A stretch of DNA of 48,400 nt from Cryobacterium melibiosiphilum. Lineage in GTDB: Bacteria > Actinomycetota > Actinomycetes > Actinomycetales > Microbacteriaceae. The stretch lies in assembly GCF_003602235.1 (NCBI RefSeq), contig NZ_QZVS01000066.1, forward strand, positions 1 through 48,400. The letters are read 5' to 3'. The first letter of the stretch is position 1. Each line of letters begins with the position of its first letter. The notes beneath the pieces are model-generated. The model searched no databases, had not been told where the DNA came from, and saw nothing but the letters and a program-made list of their open reading frames with translations. Both the position numbers and the translations under genes were made by a program. This document shows, piece after piece, positions 8,441 to 17,190 of the stretch.

Positions 8441-8473
8441 GTTCGGGTTGTGGTGGTGTTCGGGTTGTGGTGG
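8441..8473. repeat. 17-bp tandem repeat in the ACP leader
   Basis: GTTCGGGTTGTGGTGGT (8441-8457) is followed immediately by a second copy (8458-8473, lacking the last T). It lies in the untranslated gap between the ABC ATPase stop and the ACP ribosome-binding site. It looks like a recent slippage duplication; any effect on the downstream genes is unknown. Confidence 0.7.
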
Positions 8474-8539
8474 ATCGGCGTTTCGATTGCGGTTGACCGG
8501 GGCCGAGGCGTGCCGGGTCGCGTCGCGGCGGCACGACCC

Positions 8540-9388
8540 CTAGAAGTCGTGGTCGCGCAGCCAGGAGAGGAGCTCGTCCTCACGCCGGGAGGTGTCGGCC
8601 AGCTGCCAGGCGCCCAGGTCCCGCTCATCGACGAGGAGGCCGTCACGCAGGTAGACGACGCGGTCGGCGCGGGCAGCGCACGCGGGGTCATGGGTGACCA
8701 TCATGATCGTGGTGCCGTCGCGATGCACGCCGGTGAGCGCGTCCATCACCTCGAGGGTCATGCTGCTGTTCAGAGCCCCGGTGGGCTCGTCGGCGAAGAG
8801 CACTGCGGGCTTGGTGGCTAGAGCCCGGCAGATCGACGCGCGTTGCAGCTGGCCGCCCGACACCTGGGTGATGCCGTGGTGGGCGACGTGCGAAATTCCG
8901 AATCGCTCGAGAAGCGCGTCGACGCGGGCTTCGACTTCGGCGCGGCCTTTGGGCTGTGCCTTGAGCGCGGGCAGCAGGATGTTGTCGCGCAGATTGAAGT
9001 TGGACAAGAAGTACGCCTGCTGGAAGATGAAGCCCATCTTCGTGAGCCGGGTGTGACTCATGTCGCGGTCGCTCAGTTCGGTGAGGTCGAGGTCGCCGAG
9101 GCGCACGGCGCCCGCGGTCGGCCGGTCCATACCGCTGATGCAGTACAGCAGCGTCGATTTTCCGGAGCCCGAGGCGCCCATGACGGCGAGGAATTCGCCC
9201 TGGCGGACGGTGAGATCGATGCCGTTGAGCACCCGGGTGGGCGGCTCTGTCGAGTAGTAGGACTTCTCGAGGGCGGTCGTGACCAGCGCGGTCCTGACGA
9301 GTACGGGAGCAGTCGAAGGGGCTTCGGAGAGCGTCATGGGTGATCCGTTCGGGGATTCGTGATTCGTGGGACGGGGTGTCTGGATCAT
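8540..9388 (-). CDS. ABC transporter ATP-binding protein (MacB/LolD type)
   Basis: Nucleotide-binding subunit that should power the FtsX-type permease encoded just upstream. It has Walker A GASGSGKST, Q-loop FIFQQ, signature VSGGQLQR, Walker B VLFADEPTG and the switch His in MMVTHD. The Q-loop context and overall pattern are those of LolD/MacB/FtsE-type ATPases working with extracytoplasmic substrates. The start at ATG 9388 overlaps the permease stop as ATGA; an alternative ATG at 9337 (MTLSEAP) would remove 17 residues. The last about 30 residues (DERDLGAWQLADTSRREDE) are an extra acidic tail. The probable job is export of the cluster product or self-protection. Confidence 0.88.
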   Translation of the reverse strand: MIQTPRPTNHESPNGSPMTLSEAPSTAPVLVRTALVTTALEKSYYSTEPPTRVLNGIDLTVRQGEFLAVMGASGSGKSTLLYCISGMDRPTAGAVRLGDLDLTELSDRDMSHTRLTKMGFIFQQAYFLSNFNLRDNILLPALKAQPKGRAEVEARVDALLERFGISHVAHHGITQVSGGQLQRASICRALATKPAVLFADEPTGALNSSMTLEVMDALTGVHRDGTTIMMVTHDPACAARADRVVYLRDGLLVDERDLGAWQLADTSRREDELLSWLRDHDF

Positions 9389-11766
9389 GCGCGCAGCCAC
9401 GCGCTCGTGTCGCCGCGACGCAGCCGCGACGCCACGGTGACGGCACTGATCGTGCCGACGACGATGAGCAGCAGCGGGTAGGCCACGTAGACGAGCAGCG
9501 GGTTCGGGATGAACGCCAGGCTCGAGATGCCGAGACCGGCGAGAGAGATCGCTGCGCCCACGAGAGCCTCGCCGAGGGTCGCGGCGACGGCGACGCCGAG
9601 TAGGGTGCCGATCACGACGGCGAGGATCGCCTTGAACCGCAGCTGCGCCGCGAGCTCCGAGCCGGAGAATCCAAGCGCGGAGAGGATGCCGGAGCGGCGC
9701 TTCTCGCGGGCGAGACGCAGGGTGAGGTTGAGGGTCGTGATGAGCGCGGCGACCCCGATCGCGAACACGACGGCGAGCACCGCCGCGTTGAAGAAAGCAA
9801 TGGTGACGTAGCTGAGGGTCTGCGAGACGTACTCCCCCATCGGTACGACGGTCGCGGCCGAGAACCGGTCGCCGTAGTCGGAGGCGATCACGGTGGGGTC
9901 CTGCCCGGCGGTGGTGGTGGCGTAGTAGAGGTAGCCGGTGACGACGCCGGTCGCGCCGCCCGCCATCTTGGCGGTCTGGCCGCCGCTGGTGATATCCTGA
10001 TAGACACCATTCACCGTCAGTGTCACCTCGCTGCCGTCACGGCGGACCGTGAACGCGTCGTCGACGTCGACACCGAATCGGTCGGCGTTGAGCACCGACA
10101 GCGCGATCTCACCGGCGGCGGGTGGCCCGCCTCGCAGGTACTGGATCGTGTCCCCCGAGTAGTCCCCGACCTCGACGCGCATCGACTCCCACCCCTCGTC
10201 CCCGCGCGTCTCCACGAGCTCGTTCGCAAACCTGCGCACCTGGACGAGACGGGAGTCGGCGGCGAGTGCCGCATCCGCGTCCTCCCGCACCTGCTCCAAA
10301 TCGTCAGAGAATTGCAGGTCGATGCGCAGGTCGCTCTCGGGCGCACCCATGTAGGTGACGAACTTCGGGCTCTGGAACGTGGTGAGCAGGTTCGTCGGCA
10401 ACGTGATCAGGACCACGGCGAGCAGGAAGACAAGCGGCAGCAGCACCCACTGGCCGGCCTCGGTTCGGAGGTCGACGAGCGAGATCCGGCGGCCCAGGTC
10501 GCCGCCGCCGTACGAGGCGAACGCTGAGCGGCGCACCCGGCGGGCGAGCCGCTTCGCGCGTCGGGCGGTCTGTCGCTCGTCGAGGGTCGAGCCGTGCACG
10601 AGGGCGCTGACGACCTCGACGCGATTTATGAGGCGCAGCACGTGGCGGCAGATTGCGATGACGATAAAGAACACCGTGGTGAGCGCGGCGATCGGGGCCA
10701 AAAAGGTCAGCGCTGTGACAGGGGCGGTGGCGTAGCTCGTCTGCATGCCGCTGGTGAGCGCTTGCGACGCGACGATCGCGAGCCCGCCGCCGATGATGCA
10801 GGCGATGAGCGTCATCGCGCTGTACTTCGATAGGTACAGACCGGAGATGGTCGAGTCCGGCAGGCCGATCGCTTTCATCGCGCCGATCTGATGAACCTCG
10901 TCCTGCAACGTGCCGCGGATGACGAAGCGGACGTTGAGGAGGGCGATGGAGATGAGCAGGAGGCTCACGAACATCAACGCGATAGCGACCAGGCCGTCGC
11001 TGATGGCGTTGATGATGCGGATCATGTCTCCGGTGACGGCCTGCCCGTTCTTCGGCAACGACTGATCCGACTCGTAGACGGCCTGGAAATCGTTCGCCTG
11101 TGCCGGGTCTGCGAGCCGGTACTCGACGATGATCTCGGGACTGCCGCCGCTTGTGAGCAGTCGCTCGAAATCGGCGTCGGAGACGAGGAACCGCGTCGCG
11201 GAGGACAGCGACGAGGCCATTTGCGAATCACGCACGAAGCCCGCTATGACGAACTCCTCGATGCCGACATCGGTGCGGATACGCAGTTCGTCACCGGTTT
11301 GCAGCCCGAAGCGCTGCTGGTAGGCGACCGGCACGAAGGTCTCGCCGTCGGCCGGCTGCGCGATGGCGCTGTCGGCGTCGAGGAGGAAGTCGAACTCGGT
11401 GTTCTGCGTGACGAAGAGGTTGTCGATGAGGCTCTCCGACAGGGTGCCGGACTCCGTCGTGCCCGGGCGGGCCCAGGCGATCGCGGCGCTGTCATAACCG
11501 ACCATGTCCTCGATGAGCCAGGAGTCGATCTCCGGATGCTCGGTGGCGAAGGCATCCAGCGCCGCTTCGTCGTACGCACCCTTATGCATCTGCAAGAAGT
11601 GCGGCGGCTTGGCCTGATCGAACAAGGCGTTCACCGAGCCGAGCGTGCGCTCCATCACCATCGCACCACTCGCCATGAGGAAGGCACTGAGGGCGAGGAC
11701 CACGAGCAGGGAGATGTTGACGCCGCGGTTCTTGCGCAGGTCGTTGAGCGTGTATTTGAAGTACAT
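9385..11766 (-). CDS. FtsX/MacB-like ABC permease with two FtsX domains
   Basis: Membrane protein of 793 residues. The N-terminal helix (about 17-40) is followed by a large extracytoplasmic domain (about 45-245), then three helices (about 250-390). A second half repeats the plan: a helix near 430-450, an extracytoplasmic domain to about 670, and three terminal helices ending in a basic tail. This doubled MacB/FtsX-domain layout is common in Gram-positive mechanotransmission-type transporters for peptides and antibiotics. GTAGGAGGC lies upstream of ATG 11766 at slightly long spacing. It pairs with the ATPase through an ATGA overlap. It is likely the exporter or immunity pump for the NRPS/PKS product; substrate inferred from context. 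Confidence 0.85.
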   Translation of the reverse strand: MYFKYTLNDLRKNRGVNISLLVVLALSAFLMASGAMVMERTLGSVNALFDQAKPPHFLQMHKGAYDEAALDAFATEHPEIDSWLIEDMVGYDSAAIAWARPGTTESGTLSESLIDNLFVTQNTEFDFLLDADSAIAQPADGETFVPVAYQQRFGLQTGDELRIRTDVGIEEFVIAGFVRDSQMASSLSSATRFLVSDADFERLLTSGGSPEIIVEYRLADPAQANDFQAVYESDQSLPKNGQAVTGDMIRIINAISDGLVAIALMFVSLLLISIALLNVRFVIRGTLQDEVHQIGAMKAIGLPDSTISGLYLSKYSAMTLIACIIGGGLAIVASQALTSGMQTSYATAPVTALTFLAPIAALTTVFFIVIAICRHVLRLINRVEVVSALVHGSTLDERQTARRAKRLARRVRRSAFASYGGGDLGRRISLVDLRTEAGQWVLLPLVFLLAVVLITLPTNLLTTFQSPKFVTYMGAPESDLRIDLQFSDDLEQVREDADAALAADSRLVQVRRFANELVETRGDEGWESMRVEVGDYSGDTIQYLRGGPPAAGEIALSVLNADRFGVDVDDAFTVRRDGSEVTLTVNGVYQDITSGGQTAKMAGGATGVVTGYLYYATTTAGQDPTVIASDYGDRFSAATVVPMGEYVSQTLSYVTIAFFNAAVLAVVFAIGVAALITTLNLTLRLAREKRRSGILSALGFSGSELAAQLRFKAILAVVIGTLLGVAVAATLGEALVGAAISLAGLGISSLAFIPNPLLVYVAYPLLLIVVGTISAVTVASRLRRGDTSAWLRA

Positions 11767-11781
11767 GTGCTGCGGTGCCTC

Positions 11782-12270
11782 CTACGACAAGACCCAGATA
11801 CCGGGGATTTGGAGCGACATCCAGGTGAGTACCAAGTGGTACACGATGTCGAGGATGATGTTGAACAGTTCGACGCCGGCGACGTTCCGCGTCACCTTGC
11901 GCGCGCGCAGGATCTCCTGCGTGTGGGTCCACAATCCGCTGAGACCGTAGATGTAGAGGGTAACGAGGACCCCCACCCAGAAATTACCCTGGAACCAGAT
12001 GGCCAGGACGCCCATGACGCCGAGGCCGAGCTGAGCGAAACCGTACTTCACTTGAAACGGTCCGCTCGGCCAGCCAAGCCTCGCGGCGGTGCGTTCTGGA
12101 TAGAGGACATTGATGATGAATCCGAGCACAGCGATAAGGCCATGCGAGACGGCGAATTGATGCAGCAACAACACCCGCATCCATTCGACAAAGTCAGCCT
12201 GGAACCCGCCGATCGCGAGTTGGATAAGCGCAGTGACGATGCCTGCGCCGATGATTCCTACGATCCACAT
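11782..12270 (-). CDS. Small four-helix membrane protein (DUF6790-like)
   Basis: Protein of 162 residues with about four hydrophobic helices: N-terminal (3-21), 35-55, 85-105 and 135-160. A conserved-looking segment GWPSGPFQVKYGFAQLGLG in the middle resembles small membrane proteins of the DUF6790 type (recalled, not searched). Function unknown. It lies 3 bp after the MFS gene and 15 bp before the permease gene, in the transport part of the operon, so a role in export or immunity is possible. Confidence 0.6.
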   Translation of the reverse strand: MWIVGIIGAGIVTALIQLAIGGFQADFVEWMRVLLLHQFAVSHGLIAVLGFIINVLYPERTAARLGWPSGPFQVKYGFAQLGLGVMGVLAIWFQGNFWVGVLVTLYIYGLSGLWTHTQEILRARKVTRNVAGVELFNIILDIVYHLVLTWMSLQIPGIWVLS

Positions 12271-12273
12271 AGG

Positions 12274-13683
12274 TCAAGTCCGTTTCTGTGCGGAACGCGC
12301 GATGAGCGTGGCCTGCATCTCGCGCACACTCTTCATGAGAGGAAGCAGCAGCGCGATAACGGCGAGCAGCACGCCGACGATCATCAGCATGAGGCCGATG
12401 CCACGGGATTCGCCCGTGCCAATGAGGGCCCCGACGGTGTCGGCGAGGGCGCCGCCCTTGACGAGCAGGGGGTTGAAAACTAGGTCGGCGAGTGGACCTG
12501 AGACGCCGTAGGCGACGACGTAGCCGAATTGGGAGACAAGACCCATCAGTCCCCACACCCGCCCCTGGATCTCATTCGGGACCGATGCCCGCACGAGTAC
12601 CTCGACGCTCGTGTTCAGCGGCGGCAAAGTCATGAAGAAGAGAAACGCGAAGACGCCGATAAGCGGCACCTCCGGCGTCGTCCCCATCAAAAACACGGTG
12701 ACGCCGGCAGCGGCGAGCGCCAATGACAGGTAAGCACGGTGATTCGTACCCATGTTGAACACGCCGATGTGAAGGCTAGCTACCACCATGCCGATGGCAG
12801 CCAACGAACGAACGGCACCTAGTATCTTTTCATCCGACAGATCGAGCAGCATCGGCGTGAGCAGTGTCTGCAGGAAGCCCATGCAGAAGGTAATGAGGGT
12901 GATCAGCAGCATGAGCAGCAGCAAACCGCGGTTCTGAACAAAGTACGCGAAGCCGAAGCGCAGATCGGCCCAGAAGCCGCGTTCGGCGACAGGAGTGCGG
13001 CTCGGAATGGCGCGCCAGACGAGCAGCATGCTCACAATCGTGAACGCCATGGTGCTGATGTCGATCAGAACAACGAGTTGGACGCCGAACGAGGCTACGA
13101 GGATTCCCGCGATCGCCGGCGAGATCAAGTACTGCGAAGCGCTCGCCAGTTGTACGAGGCCACTCGCCCGGGCGTACTGTTTCGGGGTGAGGAGATCGGT
13201 GATTGTGGCGCGATATGCCGGGTCCATCACCGACGTAAACACCGAACTGAACGCCACGGCGACACAGATGAGCGCAACGTTATCCGTCCCAGTGTGGAAG
13301 AGACCGAGGAGCGCCACGAGGCCCACCGCCGAGGCGGTGTCGCCGAAGATCATCAGCAGGCGCCGGTCGAAGCGATCTGCCAGCACTCCGCCTAGTGGTG
13401 CGAGCAGGATGCCGGGCAGGAACGCCGCCACTGTGACAAGTGCGACCGAGGTACTGAGGCCCGTCTGCTGGTAGACGTGGACGCCGAGACCGAACGCGGT
13501 GAGCCCGTTGCCGACGCGAGCCACGAGTTGTGCTGCCCAGATCATGAGAAAAATCCGGAAGTTGTTTACCTCCGCGGCACTCTCCGACGGCTCGATTACC
13601 TCCCCGTGCTGCTCGAGCTGGTCTGTCGAGTCAAGGTCGGCGCGGGGTGCGCGTGTTTCGGAGTGGGAGTGTTCACGAGGCAT
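12274..13683 (-). CDS. MFS exporter (drug:proton antiporter-like)
   Basis: Transporter of 469 residues with about twelve membrane helices beginning near residue 40, after a charged N-terminal tail. The loop GGVLADRFDRR between helices 2 and 3 is the usual MFS signature. Its general look is that of the macrolide-efflux or enterobactin-exporter type found in secondary-metabolite clusters. The start at ATG 13683 is 5 bp after the thioesterase stop and has GGAGGTAG upstream; the frame is open for 53 more codons but there runs inside the thioesterase gene. It is probably a second route for product export or self-resistance beside the ABC pump. Confidence 0.88.
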   Translation of the reverse strand: MPREHSHSETRAPRADLDSTDQLEQHGEVIEPSESAAEVNNFRIFLMIWAAQLVARVGNGLTAFGLGVHVYQQTGLSTSVALVTVAAFLPGILLAPLGGVLADRFDRRLLMIFGDTASAVGLVALLGLFHTGTDNVALICVAVAFSSVFTSVMDPAYRATITDLLTPKQYARASGLVQLASASQYLISPAIAGILVASFGVQLVVLIDISTMAFTIVSMLLVWRAIPSRTPVAERGFWADLRFGFAYFVQNRGLLLLMLLITLITFCMGFLQTLLTPMLLDLSDEKILGAVRSLAAIGMVVASLHIGVFNMGTNHRAYLSLALAAAGVTVFLMGTTPEVPLIGVFAFLFFMTLPPLNTSVEVLVRASVPNEIQGRVWGLMGLVSQFGYVVAYGVSGPLADLVFNPLLVKGGALADTVGALIGTGESRGIGLMLMIVGVLLAVIALLLPLMKSVREMQATLIARSAQKRT

Positions 13684-13688
13684 TACTT

Positions 13689-14468
13689 CTACCTCCGCAG
13701 CGCATTGACCGGCGCCGGGGTGTGCGCGTCGCGCACATCGGCGAGGATCCGATCGAGCGGCTCGAGCGCGTGCCTCACGTACATGTGCCCCTCGCCGGCG
13801 AGTACGTGTGTGCGCAGCGGCAGCGCCAGGTGGCGCTGCCAAGCGTCGGCGGTGCCACTCGGGGTATATGGGTCGAGCTCACCAAGGATGAGGCGGGTGC
13901 GTACCTTTAGAGGTTCGACGGGTAGAGCACGGGCATCATCGAGCACGCTGCAGTCCGAACGGAAGGCGGGAAGGAACAGTCCGTGCAGCGATGGTTCCGC
14001 CGCGATCGACTCGGGGATCGCTTCGATATCGATCAGGCGCGCGAGCAACTCGGAGTCGTTTGAATGCGACCAGCGCTGGGCCGGCAGATTACTAGGCGCG
14101 GACACCGCCGAGAGCACGAGGTCAGCGGGCACGAGCTCGGGAGCGAGGCGACCCGAGCGGGCGAGCGCGCTGATCACGTGGTACGCAACGATGCCGCCCA
14201 TGCTGTGGCCGAAGAAAATCGCGCCCGGCCGCAGCAGCCCCACGAACTCGTCGATGTAGCGGTCGACGAGTTCTGTGAGGCGATCTATCGGAGCCTCCCT
14301 GGACGGGCCATGTCCGGGAGGGTTAATGGTCCATACGTCCCAGCCGTCGCGAAGGCCGTGCACCAGTGGATTGAAGGAGGCGCCGAATCCGCCGAGGAAG
14401 GGAAAGAGGAGGAGCTGGCGGCCGGCAGCGTCGGGGCGCAGGTGCCAGAGAACGGTGTTACTGGTCAT
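13689..14468 (-). CDS. Type II thioesterase
   Basis: Alpha/beta-hydrolase of 259 residues that normally hydrolyses wrong acyl groups from stalled carrier proteins of NRPS/PKS lines. It has the nucleophile elbow GHSMGG (Ser89), a family-type GELDPYT acid loop and His in AGEGHMYVRH near the C-terminus, and the conserved PPGHG segment near residue 50. The ATG overlaps the stop of the preceding membrane-protein gene as ATGA. Because the large synthetase has no C-terminal thioesterase, this protein could also take part in release, but its family role is editing. Confidence 0.9.
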   Translation of the reverse strand: MTSNTVLWHLRPDAAGRQLLLFPFLGGFGASFNPLVHGLRDGWDVWTINPPGHGPSREAPIDRLTELVDRYIDEFVGLLRPGAIFFGHSMGGIVAYHVISALARSGRLAPELVPADLVLSAVSAPSNLPAQRWSHSNDSELLARLIDIEAIPESIAAEPSLHGLFLPAFRSDCSVLDDARALPVEPLKVRTRLILGELDPYTPSGTADAWQRHLALPLRTHVLAGEGHMYVRHALEPLDRILADVRDAHTPAPVNALRR

Positions 14469-15508
14469 ACAATCCCCTCGCGAACCGATTCGTCGGGTTC
14501 TGGCTCCGCTGACCTGGACACGGATGACACCGGTGAGACTCCCGTGAGCACGCCGGTTCGGGCGGCGTGCTCACGACTGCGGTCGCCCTTGCCTGCGATC
14601 GGGGCGCGCTTCGCGACCGTGTACTCGTGCTCCAGGTACTCCGGAAAGGAGAATGGGGCGTCGAGCTGACCACCCGACTGGCGCTTCAGGACGAACCGAA
14701 GCAGCATGACGAGTGCACTGAACAGGCCGAGCTGTACGAGCTGGGTGGGAGTGTTGAAATAGTAGAGGTCGAGCCAGCTGCCCGAAGCTGACACCCAGAA
14801 TGGCAATAGGAAGAAGAGCACGTTCCCCTTGCCCTTGCTGATGAGCATGCTCATACCGATCGACAGCACACTGAGCTGGGCGACATAGATTGGCCACGCG
14901 GTCGCCAGCTCAAACGATGAGAACAAGTTGCCGGGGGCGACGAACACGCCGATACCGACGCCGGTCGCGATGCCCGACCAGATGTGGCTCTTGGTCACCC
15001 TGTGCATGAACGGCAGGAAGAAGCCGTACCAGCCGACCGTGATGGCGAGCATCCCGATCTCCATGATGAACATCGACAAGAACGTGAGCACCATGTCGAC
15101 CGGCGCGAGCGGCTCAGGTGGCATTGGAATGCCGAAGAGCATTCCGACGTAGCGCACCGCGAAGATGTAGGCGACCATAATCGCCATGAGCGCCGCAAGC
15201 CACCGAAGGTCGGTGCGCCGGGGTACGAGAGTGCGGAAGAAGTTCGTGATGCCGCGCCAACCGTCGTAGAGAGCGAAGATGAGCAGAGCTGCGATCGCCG
15301 GGCTGTGCAGGATGATGATGACGACAGGGTTCGTCAGTTTGAGCTCACCGACGACGCTGACCGCGAGGTCGTAGTTGGCGAGGAAGAAGATGGCGAGTGC
15401 CCACACCGACCCGATGGAGAGCGCGAGAAAGAGGATCAGATACTTCGTGTATGGCGTGCCGCGATGATTCACCGCGGGAGTGGTCGTTGACGAATTTCTC
15501 ATGGTCAT
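14465..15508 (-). CDS. CPBP-like integral membrane protein lacking catalytic residues
   Basis: Protein of 347 residues with about eight hydrophobic helices (first near 22-45) and a hydrophilic tail of about 75 residues. The segment SPAIAALLIFALYDGWRG, then a basic loop, resembles the N-terminal part of CPBP intramembrane metalloprotease-like proteins (Abi family). Where that family has EExGWRG, this protein reads ITVGWYGFFLP, and the later His motif is replaced by GVFVAPGN. The Glu pair, the Arg and the His are thus missing, which points to a non-protease relative. Such proteins often sit next to peptide antibiotic genes and are linked to immunity. An immunity or membrane-anchoring role is inferred. 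ATG 15508 or 15502 could be the start. Confidence 0.6.
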   Translation of the reverse strand: MTMRNSSTTTPAVNHRGTPYTKYLILFLALSIGSVWALAIFFLANYDLAVSVVGELKLTNPVVIIILHSPAIAALLIFALYDGWRGITNFFRTLVPRRTDLRWLAALMAIMVAYIFAVRYVGMLFGIPMPPEPLAPVDMVLTFLSMFIMEIGMLAITVGWYGFFLPFMHRVTKSHIWSGIATGVGIGVFVAPGNLFSSFELATAWPIYVAQLSVLSIGMSMLISKGKGNVLFFLLPFWVSASGSWLDLYYFNTPTQLVQLGLFSALVMLLRFVLKRQSGGQLDAPFSFPEYLEHEYTVAKRAPIAGKGDRSREHAARTGVLTGVSPVSSVSRSAEPEPDESVREGIV

Positions 15509-15523
15509 CGTTTCTGTCGTCGT

Positions 15524-16852
15524 TCAGTAGATTTCATCGATCAGCTGCTTCGCCTCGGTGAGGGCCGCGCCCACACGGCTCTCGAAGAAGTCGAGATCAC
15601 CGTCGGTGAGCTGCACGTTCGGATAAATGCGGGAGACACTCGAGATGAGGACGCCGTGTCGTTGCAGCGAGGTGGCGACGATGATGTCCTTACTCATCAC
15701 CTCGAAGCCGTAGTCGCCGGGGGTACTGAGCGGTGTGTCGTTGCAATGGAAGGACGAGACGCCGGCCGGGCCCTGTACGACTAGCGGGAGTCCGACTCTC
15801 GTAGCCTCGCGCACGAGCGTGTCTTGCAGCTCGCTGATGCGGCGCTGCATCTGCAGCGTCGCCGACTCGTCGTCCCGCGAGAGAATATCGAAGGTCGCTT
15901 TCACTGCAGCTGTCCCGAGCGGATAACCGTTGTAGGTGCCGGCGTGGATAACCGTCTTGTCCTCAAGTAGGCGCATGATCTGGCGGGAACCGACCAGGGC
16001 CGATACGGGCACACCCCCACCGCCGATCGCCTTGCCGAAAGTGGCGAGATCGGGGGTGACGCCGAGACGCTTCTGGGCACCGCCGACGCCGAGGCGCATG
16101 CCGGTGATCATCTCGTCGAAGATGAGGACGACGCCGTGCTGCGTACTCAGCTCGCGCAACCGTTCGAGATAGCCCGGGGCGGCGTCAATCGAGCCTGCGT
16201 TCACCGCGACCGGCTCGGTGAGTACGCAGGCGAGGGTGTCGCCGTACTCCGCGAAGAACTCTTCCAGGCGTTCGAAATCGTTCCACGGGATCATGAACGA
16301 TTGCTCGGCCATGATGTCGTTCGCACGGCCCGCAGTGCCTTTGTAATCGCCGCGGAAGTCGACTGGCGCAGGAATCCGCCGGTCAAGAACGCGACCGCCC
16401 ATAACATTGTCGGCATTACCGTGGTAGTGGTTCTCGAACCGCAGGAATCGGTTTCGGCCGGTATAAGCGCGTGCCAGGCGCAGCGCAGTTTGCAATATCT
16501 CGGTGCCGGAGAGCCCAAAGCGGATCATCTCGGCGCTGGGGATGTGAGCGTTCATGCTCTCAAGAGCGTCGGCGTCAAAATCGCAGTGACTCACGCACAA
16601 TACCCGCCGCATCGCCTCATTGAGAGCGTCGAGGTACTCCTCGTTCGCGTGTCCGAGGATCATCGCGCCGAAGCGGGCGTAGAGGTCGAGGTACTCCTTG
16701 CCGTCCATATCGACGAGGCGGCTTCCTTTGCCGTTCACGAAGTGCAGTGGCACCTCCTCCCATGGTATGTTGAAGTTATAGTGCACTCCGCCCGGCAGGA
16801 TCTTCTTGACCCGGTCGTGGTAGGCGAGATTCGCCGATTGCGGGATTGTCAT
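15524..16852 (-). CDS. Class III PLP aminotransferase (glutamate-1-semialdehyde aminotransferase-like)
   Basis: PLP enzyme of 442 residues, fold type I. The Schiff-base Lys274 lies in TFGKAIGGG and the PLP-ring Asp246 in LIFDEMITG; GLSGTEI (113-119) and HYHGNADN (142-149) match the glutamate-1-semialdehyde aminotransferase group. In mycosubtilin- and iturin-type synthetases a domain of this family converts a carrier-bound beta-ketoacyl chain to a beta-amino acyl chain. Here the gene overlaps the ACP gene by ATGA and follows a KS without AT, so the same reaction on an ACP-bound beta-keto intermediate is the most attractive role. Free semialdehyde chemistry for haem synthesis is unlikely inside this operon. 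The substrate is inferred. Confidence 0.85.
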   Translation of the reverse strand: MTIPQSANLAYHDRVKKILPGGVHYNFNIPWEEVPLHFVNGKGSRLVDMDGKEYLDLYARFGAMILGHANEEYLDALNEAMRRVLCVSHCDFDADALESMNAHIPSAEMIRFGLSGTEILQTALRLARAYTGRNRFLRFENHYHGNADNVMGGRVLDRRIPAPVDFRGDYKGTAGRANDIMAEQSFMIPWNDFERLEEFFAEYGDTLACVLTEPVAVNAGSIDAAPGYLERLRELSTQHGVVLIFDEMITGMRLGVGGAQKRLGVTPDLATFGKAIGGGGVPVSALVGSRQIMRLLEDKTVIHAGTYNGYPLGTAAVKATFDILSRDDESATLQMQRRISELQDTLVREATRVGLPLVVQGPAGVSSFHCNDTPLSTPGDYGFEVMSKDIIVATSLQRHGVLISSVSRIYPNVQLTDGDLDFFESRVGAALTEAKQLIDEIY

Positions 16853-17178
16853 TTCAGAGGGCCTCTCCGATGGTTGTCGGTCTGGTCAGGTCCTTCGATG
16901 AGCCGAGGTACGGCTGCGAATGCGTAGGAAGTTTCGAGATCCTCGGCTTCCTCCGCCAGGTGCTCGGCGATGTCGTCGATGGTTTTGAACTCGAAGATCA
17001 CGACGGGATTGATGTCCATCTCGATGCGCTTGCGGAGCCGATTGACCACTTTCAACGCCTGCACCGATGAAATGCCCAGGCGCATGAAGCTGGCCTGGTC
17101 GTCGATCTGGTCAGCCGGCATCGCGAGCTCGCTTGCAATCTCCTCGGCGAGAATCTGCTTGATCTCGTTCTTGTCCAT
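16849..17178 (-). CDS. Free acyl carrier protein with C-terminal extension
   Basis: Carrier protein of 109 residues with the phosphopantetheine motif LGISSVQALK, modified Ser38 (the usual Asp before it is Ser). It has a good AAAGGAAA ribosome-binding site. Residues about 80-109 extend past the normal ACP end and are acidic, then basic (VPRLIEGPDQTDNHRRG), possibly a docking tail. It lies 12 bp after the AT-less KS and overlaps the aminotransferase by ATGA, forming a KS-ACP-aminotransferase unit that could make a beta-amino acyl thioester. Confidence 0.88.
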   Translation of the reverse strand: MDKNEIKQILAEEIASELAMPADQIDDQASFMRLGISSVQALKVVNRLRKRIEMDINPVVIFEFKTIDDIAEHLAEEAEDLETSYAFAAVPRLIEGPDQTDNHRRGPLK

Positions 17179-17190
17179 TGCGATTTCCTT

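Noticed and set aside
10891..12483. Long plus-strand open frame of 530 codons opposite the permease and MFS genes
   Set aside because: It is antisense to three well-supported genes, is extremely rich in Asp/Glu/Arg/His as expected from codon complementarity in GC-rich DNA, and has no domain motif.
15524..16852. HemL (haem biosynthesis) as the role of the aminotransferase
   Set aside because: The fold matches, but it lies in a tightly coupled biosynthetic operon with no haem genes; housekeeping HemL would be chromosomal.
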